Source of the DNA: Nitrospirota bacterium
GTDB lineage: Bacteria > Nitrospirota > Thermodesulfovibrionia > UBA6902
DNA: 38,683 nt
Direction: 5' to 3'
Assembly: GCA_016217725.1 (NCBI GenBank)
Contig: JACRHB010000030.1
Coordinates: 1 to 38,683, forward strand
The first letter of the stretch is position 1; every line of letters starts with the position of its first letter. The notes beneath the pieces were generated by a model. It saw nothing but the letters and a program-made list of their open reading frames with translations, searched no databases and was not told where the DNA came from. Below are positions 17,575-26,765 of this stretch, piece by piece. The position numbers and the translations under genes were made by a program.

Positions 17575-18333
17575 ATGTCATTTATAGTTAATATTGCATC
17601 AGGCGAAAAAGAATTGGCGGAGATTTACAGGTTGAGATATAAGGTGTACTGCCTGGAATGGGGTTATGAAAAGCCGGAGAACCATTCCGAGATCATAACG
17701 GATGCGTATGATAATGACGCCTTACACTTTACCGCAAGAGATCCCGCGCAAAAAGTTGTAGGAGCGGTCAGGCTGCTGTTTGATCCGCATGAAGGTTTCC
17801 CCATTGAGAGATATTGCGAATTGGACTTTAACAGGGAAGCCCTTCCCAGGGATAAAACGGCCGAGATCTCAAGACTTGTGATCCATAGGGATTACAGGAG
17901 AAGGACCGAGGATAAATATATATACGGTCCCGACGAAGAGAGAAGAAGCATCGGGAGCTTCAATCCTCAATATCAATCGACAAACAGTAATTACTACGCC
18001 AGGAGATTTGAGGACAAATATAGATATAAACAGAACCCGTCGCGTACGAATATGTCGCAGAGCGAGAGGCGGAACAGGCATGAGCTTATCATAAGCTTGT
18101 ACAAAGCCGTATATCAGGAAAGCAAGCGGAGGCAGTTAAGCCATTGGTACGCCATTATGACCAAGGGGATCGTGCTGCTGCTTGAAAAATTCGGATTAGA
18201 GTTTGAAGCGATCGGAGATCCTGTGGATTATTACGGCATCCGGACCCCTTATCTGGCTGAAATAACGAAAATAGAGCAGAGGATGTCGGAAATGGATCCG
18301 GAGCTGTATAAAGAATTTACGGATGGCTTATAA
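17575..18333 (+). CDS. PEP-CTERM/exosortase-associated acyltransferase (autoinducer-synthase-like fold)
   Basis: ELAEIYRLRYKVYCLEWGYE, VVGAVRLL, AEISRLVIHRDYRRR; next to a PEP-CTERM gene and prs-type regulators. Confidence 0.85.
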   Translation: MSFIVNIASGEKELAEIYRLRYKVYCLEWGYEKPENHSEIITDAYDNDALHFTARDPAQKVVGAVRLLFDPHEGFPIERYCELDFNREALPRDKTAEISRLVIHRDYRRRTEDKYIYGPDEERRSIGSFNPQYQSTNSNYYARRFEDKYRYKQNPSRTNMSQSERRNRHELIISLYKAVYQESKRRQLSHWYAIMTKGIVLLLEKFGLEFEAIGDPVDYYGIRTPYLAEITKIEQRMSEMDPELYKEFTDGL

Positions 18334-18391
18334 TCCTTGCTATAATCTCTCTATTAAATAAATTCCGAATTCCGTTGCATATGGATGGAGC

Positions 18392-19423
18392 ATGAAAGCC
18401 AAATACGCTTTTGCCGTTGATAGCGCCCTTGCGATAAAAACCTGGCCCCCGAACATGGAAAAATTAAGCCATAGACCGGCGGCAGGGATTATCGGGAAAA
18501 AGGTGGACAAGATATTCCCTCTGCTGCAGGGCAAAATAGAGCTTGTCTTCAACGACGGCAAAAAGAGGCGCATAACAGACTTCAGGAACACGTGTCTCAT
18601 GGGCACGGACCTTTCTTCCGATGTATATATAAACCCGGTAAAAGATAAAAAAGGCAAGGTCGGAGAAGTACACGTCGAATTCGATAACGTCACCGGGGAA
18701 TGTCCTCTCGGCAGAAGACTCTCGGATTCGGAGAGAATGATAGCCATAGGGAAAGTGGCTTCGTCTCTCGCTCACGGCGTAAGAAATCCGTTAAACGCCA
18801 TAAAAGGCGCCGTAGTTTATTTGAGAGAGAGATACGGGCATGAAGCCACGCTCCTTGAATTCAGCACGATAATCAACGATGAGATAAACAAGCTCGACAG
18901 GTTTATCTCAAATTTTTTAAGCGCGGCAAAAGGGGAGACGAAGTTTGTTCAGGTAAACCTCGAGGACGTCCTCAGGTCCATCATCACGATGATCAAGCCC
19001 CGCGCAGAGATACAGAATATCGACATCCGGCAGGACCTTCGAGTCTTGCCTCCTGTTTCCGGGGACCCTTTCCAGATAGAGCAGGCCTTGTTCAATATAA
19101 TCAATAACGCCATGGAAGCGATGCCGAAGGGCGGCGCAATTAATATAAAGACCTCCCTGAAATGGGAAAAAGACAGCGACTATGCCTCGATAGAGATCTC
19201 GGACACGGGCAAAGGCATCCCCGAAAAAGCGCTGAGCAGACTCGGCGAGCTTTCACGTAAACCCGAGAAAAACGACAGGGGCTTCGGCGTCTTCCTCTCC
19301 CGCGAGATAATAAAATCCCATAACGGGAAGCTGCTGTGGGAAAGCATCAGGGGCAAGGGCACGACATTTAAAATCTTTTTACCTGTAAATTCAATGGGGC
19401 CGATAAGTCCCGGAGGAAAATGA
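18392..19423 (+). CDS. Sensor histidine kinase with PAS-like N-terminus
   Basis: SSLAHGVRNPLNAIKGAVVYL (H-box), NIINNAMEAMPKGG (N-box), DTGKGIPE, RGFGVFLSREII; no obvious TM segment. Confidence 0.9.
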   Translation: MKAKYAFAVDSALAIKTWPPNMEKLSHRPAAGIIGKKVDKIFPLLQGKIELVFNDGKKRRITDFRNTCLMGTDLSSDVYINPVKDKKGKVGEVHVEFDNVTGECPLGRRLSDSERMIAIGKVASSLAHGVRNPLNAIKGAVVYLRERYGHEATLLEFSTIINDEINKLDRFISNFLSAAKGETKFVQVNLEDVLRSIITMIKPRAEIQNIDIRQDLRVLPPVSGDPFQIEQALFNIINNAMEAMPKGGAINIKTSLKWEKDSDYASIEISDTGKGIPEKALSRLGELSRKPEKNDRGFGVFLSREIIKSHNGKLLWESIRGKGTTFKIFLPVNSMGPISPGGK

Positions 19424-19445
19424 GCGGATATTTTCGGAGCGGACA

Positions 19446-20831
19446 GTGAACAGAAAAAATACCGGAACCGTTCTTTTGGTCGATGATGAGCCGAATGCTT
19501 TAAGGGTCTTATCGGCGATCCTGAAGGAGGCCTCATATAATATTTATCAGGCCGACGGAGTCGACAGGGCCCTGGAGATCGTTTCCGCCGAAAACATCGA
19601 TGCGGTCATTACGGACCTTAAAATGCCCGGGAAGGACGGCGTATACTTTTTCAACTATTTGAAATCAAATTACCCCTATATCCCGGTAATTTTTCTTACG
19701 GCCTTCGGGACGGTCGACTCCGCCGTCACGGCAATGACGGAAGGGGCCTTTTTTTATTTTATCAAGCCTCCCGACTACATCAAGCTGAAGGCTATATTGG
19801 CCAAGGCCGTTGAGCAGAGGAGACTCAAAACCGAGATCGCCGACCTTAAAAGCCGGCTTGAATCGACATACGGGTTTTCGAGCATCATAGGAAAGAGCCC
19901 CGGCATGGAGAGCGTATTCAGGATGGTGGAGACCATCAAGGATTCATCCTCCAACGTCCTGATAACCGGAGAGACCGGCACCGGGAAAGAGCTGCTGGCA
20001 AGGGCGGTACATTATACCAGCCGGAGGCACTACAGGCCTTTTGTGGCGGTCAACTGCGCCGCGGTGCCGCGCGAGCTCCTTGAGGCCGAATTTTTCGGGC
20101 ATGAGAGAGGCGCCTTTACCGGCGCCGTCTCGAGGAGGCTCGGAAAATTCGAGGAGGCAAACACCGGGACTTTGTTCCTCGACGAGATAGGCGAGCTGGA
20201 GCTTTCTCTGCAGGCCAAGATATTGAGGGCGATCCAGGAGAAAGAGATTGAGCGCGTAGGAGGGAATAAAAAGATAAAGATCGACATACGTCTTATCGCC
20301 TCTACAAACCGGGACCTGGCAAAAGAGGTGAGGTTGAAAAACTTCAGGGCCGACCTCTATTACCGCTTAAACGTAGTGCAGGTCAAACTGCCGCCGTTAA
20401 GGGAAAGAAAAAGCGACATCCCTCTGCTTGTAACGCATTTTATAGACAAATTCTCCCAGCGTGAAAACAAAGCCGTTGCCTCCGTCTCGCCCGAGGTGAT
20501 GAAGGTTTTTCTTCAATATGATTGGCCGGGGAATTTAAGAGAGCTTGAGAACGTCATAGAGAGGGCGGTCGTCCTTGCCAAAAGGGAGGTTATAGGCATA
20601 AAGGATATACCGGGTGAGATCAAAAAAGGCATAAAGACGGGAACCCTCAATGGCGATGCTCTAAAACCTCTCAAAGAGATGGAGCTCGAGACGGTCATAA
20701 AGGCCGTAAACATGTTCAACGGTAATAAATCAAGAGCAGCCCAGGCACTCGGAATAACGAGGAAGGCCCTCTACGGCAGGCTCAAAGAGGCAGACGCTAA
20801 CCTCCTGAAAAAGACAGAAGGATGGAAATGA
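19446..20831 (+). CDS. prsR: Sigma54-dependent response regulator, PrsR-like
   Basis: Receiver (LLVDDEPNALRVL, VITDLKMPGKDG); GETGTGKELLARAVHY, ERGAFTGAVSRR, GTLFLDEIGEL; C-terminal Fis-type HTH NGNKSRAAQALGITRKALYGRLKE. Confidence 0.85.
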   Translation: MNRKNTGTVLLVDDEPNALRVLSAILKEASYNIYQADGVDRALEIVSAENIDAVITDLKMPGKDGVYFFNYLKSNYPYIPVIFLTAFGTVDSAVTAMTEGAFFYFIKPPDYIKLKAILAKAVEQRRLKTEIADLKSRLESTYGFSSIIGKSPGMESVFRMVETIKDSSSNVLITGETGTGKELLARAVHYTSRRHYRPFVAVNCAAVPRELLEAEFFGHERGAFTGAVSRRLGKFEEANTGTLFLDEIGELELSLQAKILRAIQEKEIERVGGNKKIKIDIRLIASTNRDLAKEVRLKNFRADLYYRLNVVQVKLPPLRERKSDIPLLVTHFIDKFSQRENKAVASVSPEVMKVFLQYDWPGNLRELENVIERAVVLAKREVIGIKDIPGEIKKGIKTGTLNGDALKPLKEMELETVIKAVNMFNGNKSRAAQALGITRKALYGRLKEADANLLKKTEGWK

Positions 20832-21041
20832 CGTTTGTATCCTACAAAATTGTGTGTCTTTCATATACACTTTTCAAGGATTTTGAAACTCTCTTGATTT
20901 TCAATGTGTTTCCCTTCGGACAAGAAAACATTGTTTCCTTTCGATACACTTTCTGAATATTTCCTCAAGAAATTATATCCTTATACAGTGGAGCCATTCA
21001 GCATAATTTCTCAAAATAAAATAAAACAATACGGGCAGTTA

Positions 21042-21071
21042 CACTCCCCTAATCCTCTCCTGGGGGGGAAA
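21042..21071. repeat. Possible degenerate family A module
   Basis: cactcccctaatcctctcctgggggggaaagg resembles the tail'-hairpin' half. Confidence 0.4.
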
Positions 21072-21130
21072 GGCTTACGTGGCATTATAATTGCACTTCT
21101 TAAGTGAGGCGCTTACAGAAGTCTTTATTC

Positions 21131-21230
21131 GTCATTCCCGAGGTAGTAATCGGGAATCCAGTTTCTTTCTTATTCTGGTTCCCCGCTTTCACGGGGACGG
21201 CGTCTGGATACCCGTTTTCACGGGTATGAC
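21131..21230. repeat. Family B element (GTCATTCCCG...CGGGTATGAC), composite
   Basis: gtcattcccgaggtagtaatcgggaatccag ... ccccgctttcacgggg ... acccgttttcacgggtatgac. Confidence 0.75.
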
Positions 21231-21278
21231 GACACAAGTCATTTTGCAGGGACTTTTGCAAGAGGCTCTTATTACATT

Positions 21279-21659
21279 ATGTTTTCTACGAAAAGAATAT
21301 TAATAATAGACGAAGACGGCTTCTCGAAGATCTGCTCGGCTATCCTGAACGAGGAAGGGTATCAGACAAAGCTTGCCATCTCATCGGAAGAAGCCGCCCG
21401 GCTTGTCTCAAACGACGGCATCTCCCTGATCGTCTCGAGTTATCCTTACGCCCTGTCTCTTTTAACATCAAGGATAATAAAGGACATACCTACAATAGTC
21501 TTATCGGATGAATTGAACAATGACCTGATGGAGATAATGAAGCGGATCAAAAATTCAATCTGTCTTGTCAAGCCCCTTGATTTCGAGAGGTTTAAGTATA
21601 TAGTCAGGGGAATTATCAACGGTTATCTGAACTTATCGGGGGGGAATATCATTGCATAA
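21279..21659 (+). CDS. Divergent receiver-like (pseudo-receiver) protein
   Basis: RILIIDEDGFSKICSAILNEEGYQTKLAISSEEA ... SLIVSSYPYA ... CLVKPLDFERFKYIV; receiver pattern without the expected phosphoacceptor Asp. Confidence 0.65.
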   Translation: MFSTKRILIIDEDGFSKICSAILNEEGYQTKLAISSEEAARLVSNDGISLIVSSYPYALSLLTSRIIKDIPTIVLSDELNNDLMEIMKRIKNSICLVKPLDFERFKYIVRGIINGYLNLSGGNIIA

Positions 21660-24417
21660 AATAACGGCGGTCCTTATTTTGTTTTTTGTTTTGGCTGCAG
21701 GCTGCAATAAAGGCCTGAGCAAGCAGCAATATTATGAAAAAGGCGTCAAGTTTCTTGAAAGCGGAAATGCCAACGGAGCGATTATCTCTTTTAAGAAAGC
21801 TATCGAGCTGGACCAGAATTATTTTGAGGCCAGGTATCAATTGGGGCATGCGTATTATTTACAGGGTAAATATGAATCCGCCGAGAAAGAGTTCCTTAAG
21901 GTGCTGAGGTTGAACCCGTCATTTAATGACGCTCACGTAGCTCTCGCAAAGACATACGTCAACACGTCTAAAGTTGAGGACGCAATAAAAGAGATAAATC
22001 TGTATCTGGGGAAAAACAGCGGCAATCCGGAGGCATATGAGACAGCCGCTGCGATATATGCCGTAAAGAAGGACTATGAAAAGGCAGAGGAATATTTGAA
22101 TAAAGCGCTCGGCCTTTCTCCGAAGCGGGTTTCTTCAAAGCTGGTCCTTGCAGAAGTTTATTCGGCAAGAGGGGATATCGATAAGGCGGAGGCTCAGATA
22201 AAAGAAGCGCTTGAGTTTGACGCCAGGGATAAAAAAGCCTTATATGCCCTTGCGAGGATAAGACATAGGCAGGGGAAAAATGCGGACGTGATAAGCATAT
22301 ACCAAAAGATACTCGACGTCGACCCGAATAATCTCGGCGCGCAATTTGAATTAGGCTTGGCTTACATCCAGGACAAGAAGCTTGATAAGGCCAAAGAGAT
22401 AGCCGGGAAAATAAGAAAGGCATATAAACAGAGCTCCGAAGGTTCGTATCTAACGGGACTTGTGCTTTTCTACGAAAAGAAGATTGACGAGGCCCTGGCT
22501 TTATTTCAGAAGTCCTCGCATAAAAAGGACATCCCGGGAGCGTTTTATTATATCGGTCTCTGTTATTTTGAAAAGGGCAATCTGGAGCAGGCTGTAAGCG
22601 AATTCCAAAACGCGATTGATATGATGCCGGGAATGGTCCAACCCCGTCTCTTGCTTGCACTGACACACTTGAGGAAAGGCCGGGCTGAAGAGGCTGAAAG
22701 AGAGACTAAAAGGGTTCTGGAAATGGACGGGGAAAATGCGCTGGCCCATAACCTGCTGGGAAGCGCCTATCTTGCGCTTAAGAAGAGCGACCTTGCCATG
22801 GAGGAATTCGACAGGGCTATCGAGCTTAATCCCGGACTTGTTGACGCGCATATAAAGAAGGGCGCCTTCAGCCTGGTTTCCGGAGATAGTCAGAAAGCGG
22901 AGCAGGAATTTTTAAGCGCCGTCAAGATTGCGCCCGCCTTGCTGGACAGCAGGATCATATTAGCCAAGTACTATATAAGGATCAACAAATTCCAGGAGGC
23001 GGTGAATATTTTAAGAGAGGGCTTAAAGGGCGATGCAAACGACGCGGTCCTTTACAACATGATCGGAGCGGCCTATCTCAGCGCCAATGACAGCGAGAAC
23101 GCGAGGCAGAATTATGAGAAGGCGATATCCTCCAACCCGAAGTTCCTGCAGCCGTATTTTAATTCAGCCGCCGCTTACCTGAATACAGGGGAGAAAGAGG
23201 CCGCGCTAAAGGAATATAAAAGGGTTCTTGCGGTTGATAAGAACAATGTCACGGCCCTGATCATGCTTGCAAGGGTTATGGAGGCGGATAAAAAGGACCA
23301 GGAGGCGGTTTCTTATTATATGAAGGCCAAAGAGCAGGGGAAGCCGGCAGCGTACCTGAACCTCGCGGCATATCACATTAGAAAGAAAGACACTAAGCAG
23401 GCTGCCGAGGTTCTTAAGGAGGCCTTGCACGTCGATCCCAAAAACGTTCAGGCCAGGGAGATGATGGGACTTCTGCACATGAGCAATAAAGATTATAAGG
23501 AGGCCCTTTCGGTATATAGAGATTTAAAAGAAGGATCTCCCGAGATCGGAGCCGTAAGAATGGCCGACGTTTATGCCGCAATGGGCGATTATGACAAAGC
23601 GGTAACGGAGCTTAAGGGACTGCTGGGAAAAGAAACGGACAAAGCGGCGGTACTGAAGGATATAGTAAACCTTTATATAATGAAAAAAGATTTCACGGCG
23701 GCTGAAAAGACGGCAAAAGAGCTCATCTCCTTAAAACCTGAGAGCGATGCCGGCTATCTGACGCTTGCAGCAGTATATTCGGAAAGCAGTCAATTCCGGG
23801 ATGCGATCAACACATTAAAAAAGGCGCAGGAGATCAACCCTAAAAACATTGCGGCTAAAGAGGCCTTGGGGAGGGTTTACACATCGCTTAAAGACTTCCA
23901 GAAGGCGATGGATATTTTCAAGGACATCGAAAAGACAAATCCCGGGTATGCGATTGCCCATTTTCTTCAGGGAAGCGTTTTAGAGCAAATGGACAATAAG
24001 AAGGACGCCGTCGAAAAATATAAGAAAGCCCTCGAGCTTTCTCCGAACCTTACTCCTGCCTTAAATAATCTTGCGTATCTGTATGCGGAAGGCTACGGCC
24101 CGGTTGATAAAGCCGTCGAGCTGGCGGAAAAGGCAAAAAAATTAATGCCGAAGGACGGAAGCATAACCGATACCCTGGGGTGGGCTCTGTATAAAAGCGG
24201 AACATACGATGACGCCTTGAAATATTTTATAGAAGCGACGTATTACCTTCCCGGAGACCCTTCCGTCCGCTATCATCTGGGGCTGGCATATCTTAAAAAA
24301 GGGGTCGAAGACAAGGCCGAGGAGCAGCTTAAGAATTCCATACGTCTCGGACGCTTGAGCTCTTTTGCCGAGTTTAAGAACGCTCAGGAGATTCTGGACG
24401 GTATGAAAAAGAGATGA
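21652..24417 (+). CDS. prsT: PEP-CTERM-system-type TPR repeat lipoprotein PrsT
   Basis: Lipobox VLAAGC; many TPR units (NPGLVDAHIKKGAFSLVSGDSQKAEQEF); overlaps the upstream gene by 8 nt; TTG start. Confidence 0.85.
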   Translation: MHKITAVLILFFVLAAGCNKGLSKQQYYEKGVKFLESGNANGAIISFKKAIELDQNYFEARYQLGHAYYLQGKYESAEKEFLKVLRLNPSFNDAHVALAKTYVNTSKVEDAIKEINLYLGKNSGNPEAYETAAAIYAVKKDYEKAEEYLNKALGLSPKRVSSKLVLAEVYSARGDIDKAEAQIKEALEFDARDKKALYALARIRHRQGKNADVISIYQKILDVDPNNLGAQFELGLAYIQDKKLDKAKEIAGKIRKAYKQSSEGSYLTGLVLFYEKKIDEALALFQKSSHKKDIPGAFYYIGLCYFEKGNLEQAVSEFQNAIDMMPGMVQPRLLLALTHLRKGRAEEAERETKRVLEMDGENALAHNLLGSAYLALKKSDLAMEEFDRAIELNPGLVDAHIKKGAFSLVSGDSQKAEQEFLSAVKIAPALLDSRIILAKYYIRINKFQEAVNILREGLKGDANDAVLYNMIGAAYLSANDSENARQNYEKAISSNPKFLQPYFNSAAAYLNTGEKEAALKEYKRVLAVDKNNVTALIMLARVMEADKKDQEAVSYYMKAKEQGKPAAYLNLAAYHIRKKDTKQAAEVLKEALHVDPKNVQAREMMGLLHMSNKDYKEALSVYRDLKEGSPEIGAVRMADVYAAMGDYDKAVTELKGLLGKETDKAAVLKDIVNLYIMKKDFTAAEKTAKELISLKPESDAGYLTLAAVYSESSQFRDAINTLKKAQEINPKNIAAKEALGRVYTSLKDFQKAMDIFKDIEKTNPGYAIAHFLQGSVLEQMDNKKDAVEKYKKALELSPNLTPALNNLAYLYAEGYGPVDKAVELAEKAKKLMPKDGSITDTLGWALYKSGTYDDALKYFIEATYYLPGDPSVRYHLGLAYLKKGVEDKAEEQLKNSIRLGRLSSFAEFKNAQEILDGMKKR

Positions 24418-25799
24418 GTTTTATGAGGAACCCTTTTACGTCAAAAAGTGTTTTACTCATACTCGGAGACATAGCGGTCTCCGTTGCCTCCATCTATGCG
24501 GGCATCTTTTTAAGGACCCTGGGCGAATATTCATTTCAACTGCAAAAGTATTCCCCTATGGCCCCGAAGGTTGCGGCCTTCGCGTGTATCTTAATATTTA
24601 TGTGTTTTCTGCTGGACCTTTATAACCTTGATAAGAAGGTCGGGAAAAAAGAAATATTTCTGAAGATATTAATTGCGAACGTCTTAGTTGCCGTTCCTCT
24701 CGGCGCAATTTATTATTTTCTGCCTTTTGCCAAGCTCGGGAGGGGTATTTTATTCTTATCTCTTTGCTTCTCCATCCTGCTTCAGTCGGTCTGGCACATC
24801 GGCTATGCCCTGTTCCTGAGACTGCCGGTCGCTACCAAGAGGGTGCTGATACTCGGTACCGGGCCTATAGCGCAGACCATGGGGAACCTGCTTCTTAGAA
24901 ACAATAACGGCTTTGCATTAGCCGGTTACGTTAACTGCGTGGGAGAGCCTATCCATGTCCCCAAGGATGACGTGATCGGTGAAGGAGAAGGGCTTCTCGC
25001 CATCGCCTTGAAAGAAAGGGTGCAGAAGATCGTGGTCTCTCTCAGTGAAAGAAGGGGGACTTTGCCTGTGCGGGAAGTGTTGAACTGCAAGCTGCAGGGG
25101 GTGGATATAGTTGACGGCCCGTCGTTTTACGAACAGCTTACGGGTAAGCTGCTTATCGAGAACATGAACCCGAGTCATCTTATTTTCTCGGACGGCTTTA
25201 AAGTTACCGCTGCCAGACGCTATTTTAAGCGCATATTGGACGTCATCCTTGCCGCCGCCGGCCTTATACTCTCATGGCCGTTCCTGCTCATCGTGCCCGT
25301 GCTCATCAAACTGGATTCAAAAGGCCTGGTGCTGTTCAAACAGGAGCGCGTCGGGGAAGGGGAGAAGCTCTTCACCCTCTTTAAATTCAGGACGATGGTT
25401 GACGGCGCTGAGGAAGAGACGGGCCCCGTATGGTCCATGGACGGAGACAGCCGTATTACGAAGCTTGGAAGATTTTTGAGAAAAAGCCGTCTTGATGAGA
25501 TCCCCCAGTTGTTCAACGTACTCAGAGGGGATATGAGTTTTACGGGTCCAAGGCCTGAGAGGCCGTTCTTTGTCGAATCCTTAAAAATACAAATCCCTTA
25601 TTATTCTGAAAGGCACTGCATAAAACCGGGAATAACGGGGTGGGCTCAAGTTAAATATGAATACGGTGATTCGATAGAGGACGCGATCGAAAAAATGAGA
25701 TACGATCTTTTTTATATAAAATATCAATCCCTCTCTCTTGATATGCTTATCGTAATGGATACCTTTAAGGTGATCCTCTTCGGAAGAGGGGGGAGATAA
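24414..25799 (+). CDS. Undecaprenyl-phosphate sugar phosphotransferase (exosortase-locus type)
   Basis: N-terminal TM helices; KRILDVILAAAGLILSWPFLLIVPVLIKLDSKGLVLFKQERVGEGEKLFTLFKFRTM ... RLDEIPQLFNVLRGDMSFTGPRPERPFFV; ATGA overlap with prsT. Confidence 0.93.
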   Translation: MSFMRNPFTSKSVLLILGDIAVSVASIYAGIFLRTLGEYSFQLQKYSPMAPKVAAFACILIFMCFLLDLYNLDKKVGKKEIFLKILIANVLVAVPLGAIYYFLPFAKLGRGILFLSLCFSILLQSVWHIGYALFLRLPVATKRVLILGTGPIAQTMGNLLLRNNNGFALAGYVNCVGEPIHVPKDDVIGEGEGLLAIALKERVQKIVVSLSERRGTLPVREVLNCKLQGVDIVDGPSFYEQLTGKLLIENMNPSHLIFSDGFKVTAARRYFKRILDVILAAAGLILSWPFLLIVPVLIKLDSKGLVLFKQERVGEGEKLFTLFKFRTMVDGAEEETGPVWSMDGDSRITKLGRFLRKSRLDEIPQLFNVLRGDMSFTGPRPERPFFVESLKIQIPYYSERHCIKPGITGWAQVKYEYGDSIEDAIEKMRYDLFYIKYQSLSLDMLIVMDTFKVILFGRGGR

Positions 25800-25802
25800 G
25801 AA

Positions 25803-25830
25803 AAATTTCAAATTTCAAATTTCAAATTAA
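25803..25830. repeat. Heptamer array aaatttc x3 + aaattaa
   Basis: Direct reading upstream of the export gene. Confidence 0.75.
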
Positions 25831-25849
25831 AAAACAAGATTAAAGAAAA

Positions 25850-26690
25850 ATGAATTTTTATCCGAAAACGAATGTAACCGGAGGAAGCGTGAAATACTTT
25901 ATTTTTATTGTGATTTTTTTATTGTTGTTTTCAATTAACGCCTATGCGAAAGACTATGTTATCGGAGACGGGGATTCCATCAAAATATCCGTGTGGGGGA
26001 ATCCGGAATTAAGCCTTGATACCAGGGTCAGGCCGGACGGAAAGATCGCGATACCTTCTGTAGGTGAAATAAAGGCCTCGGGACTGACCCCGATGGAATT
26101 GACAAAGGTCCTCGAAAAAGAGATGACAAGGGTTGTAAAGACGCCCATTGTAACGGTCATTGTGACGGACATAACGAATTACCGGATATTCGTTTTCGGA
26201 AAGGGCGCGCCTGCGGGAATGAAGACGCTCTCGAGGGAGACGACCCTTCTTGAATTCCTTTCCCAACTGGGTTCCTTGGAAAAAAGCCGATCTGGAAAAC
26301 GCATATCTCGTAAGAGACAAGAAGAAGATAAAGAGCGGGTTCTATCAATTATTTGAAAAAGGCGATTTCAGCCAGGACGTCGTCCTGGAGCCTAACGACA
26401 TGCTGTTTATCCCGGACGTATTTGAAACCAGGATCAGCATAGTCGGAGAGATCAAAAAACCGATGACCATGGATTACAGGGAAGGGCTTACCATCATGGA
26501 TATTCTTTTAAATGCCGGGGGGTTTACGGAATTTGCAAAAAAGAACGACGTCGAGATCCTTAGAAGAAAGGAAAACGGCGAAAGGGTAAAAATACCCGTC
26601 AAGGCCAAGGACCTGCTGAAGGGAGATCTAAACGAGAACATCGCACTCAGGCCGGGCGACGTTGTGGTAGTGAAAGAAAGCCTGTTTTAA
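25850..26690 (+). pseudogene. Wza-like polysaccharide export protein, interrupted by a 1-nt frameshift near 26280-26285
   Basis: ORF 25850..26356 (YVIGDGDSIKISVWGNPELSLDTRVRPDGKIAIPSVGEI) continues in the +1 frame as ...KADLENAYLVRDKKKIKSGFYQLFEKGDFSQDVVLEPNDMLFIPDVFETRISIVGEIKKP. Pseudogene status not proven. Confidence 0.85.
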
Positions 26691-26765
26691 AAAAGCAGAG
26701 GGCCAAGGGCGGAGAGGCCTATGTTTGACTCTATGCTTGATCAAGGATTATATTAAGGAGAAAAA

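Noticed and set aside
20904-21303. Small ORFs 20904..21107 and 21091..21303
   Set aside because: They run through degenerate family A and family B repeats; no family signal.
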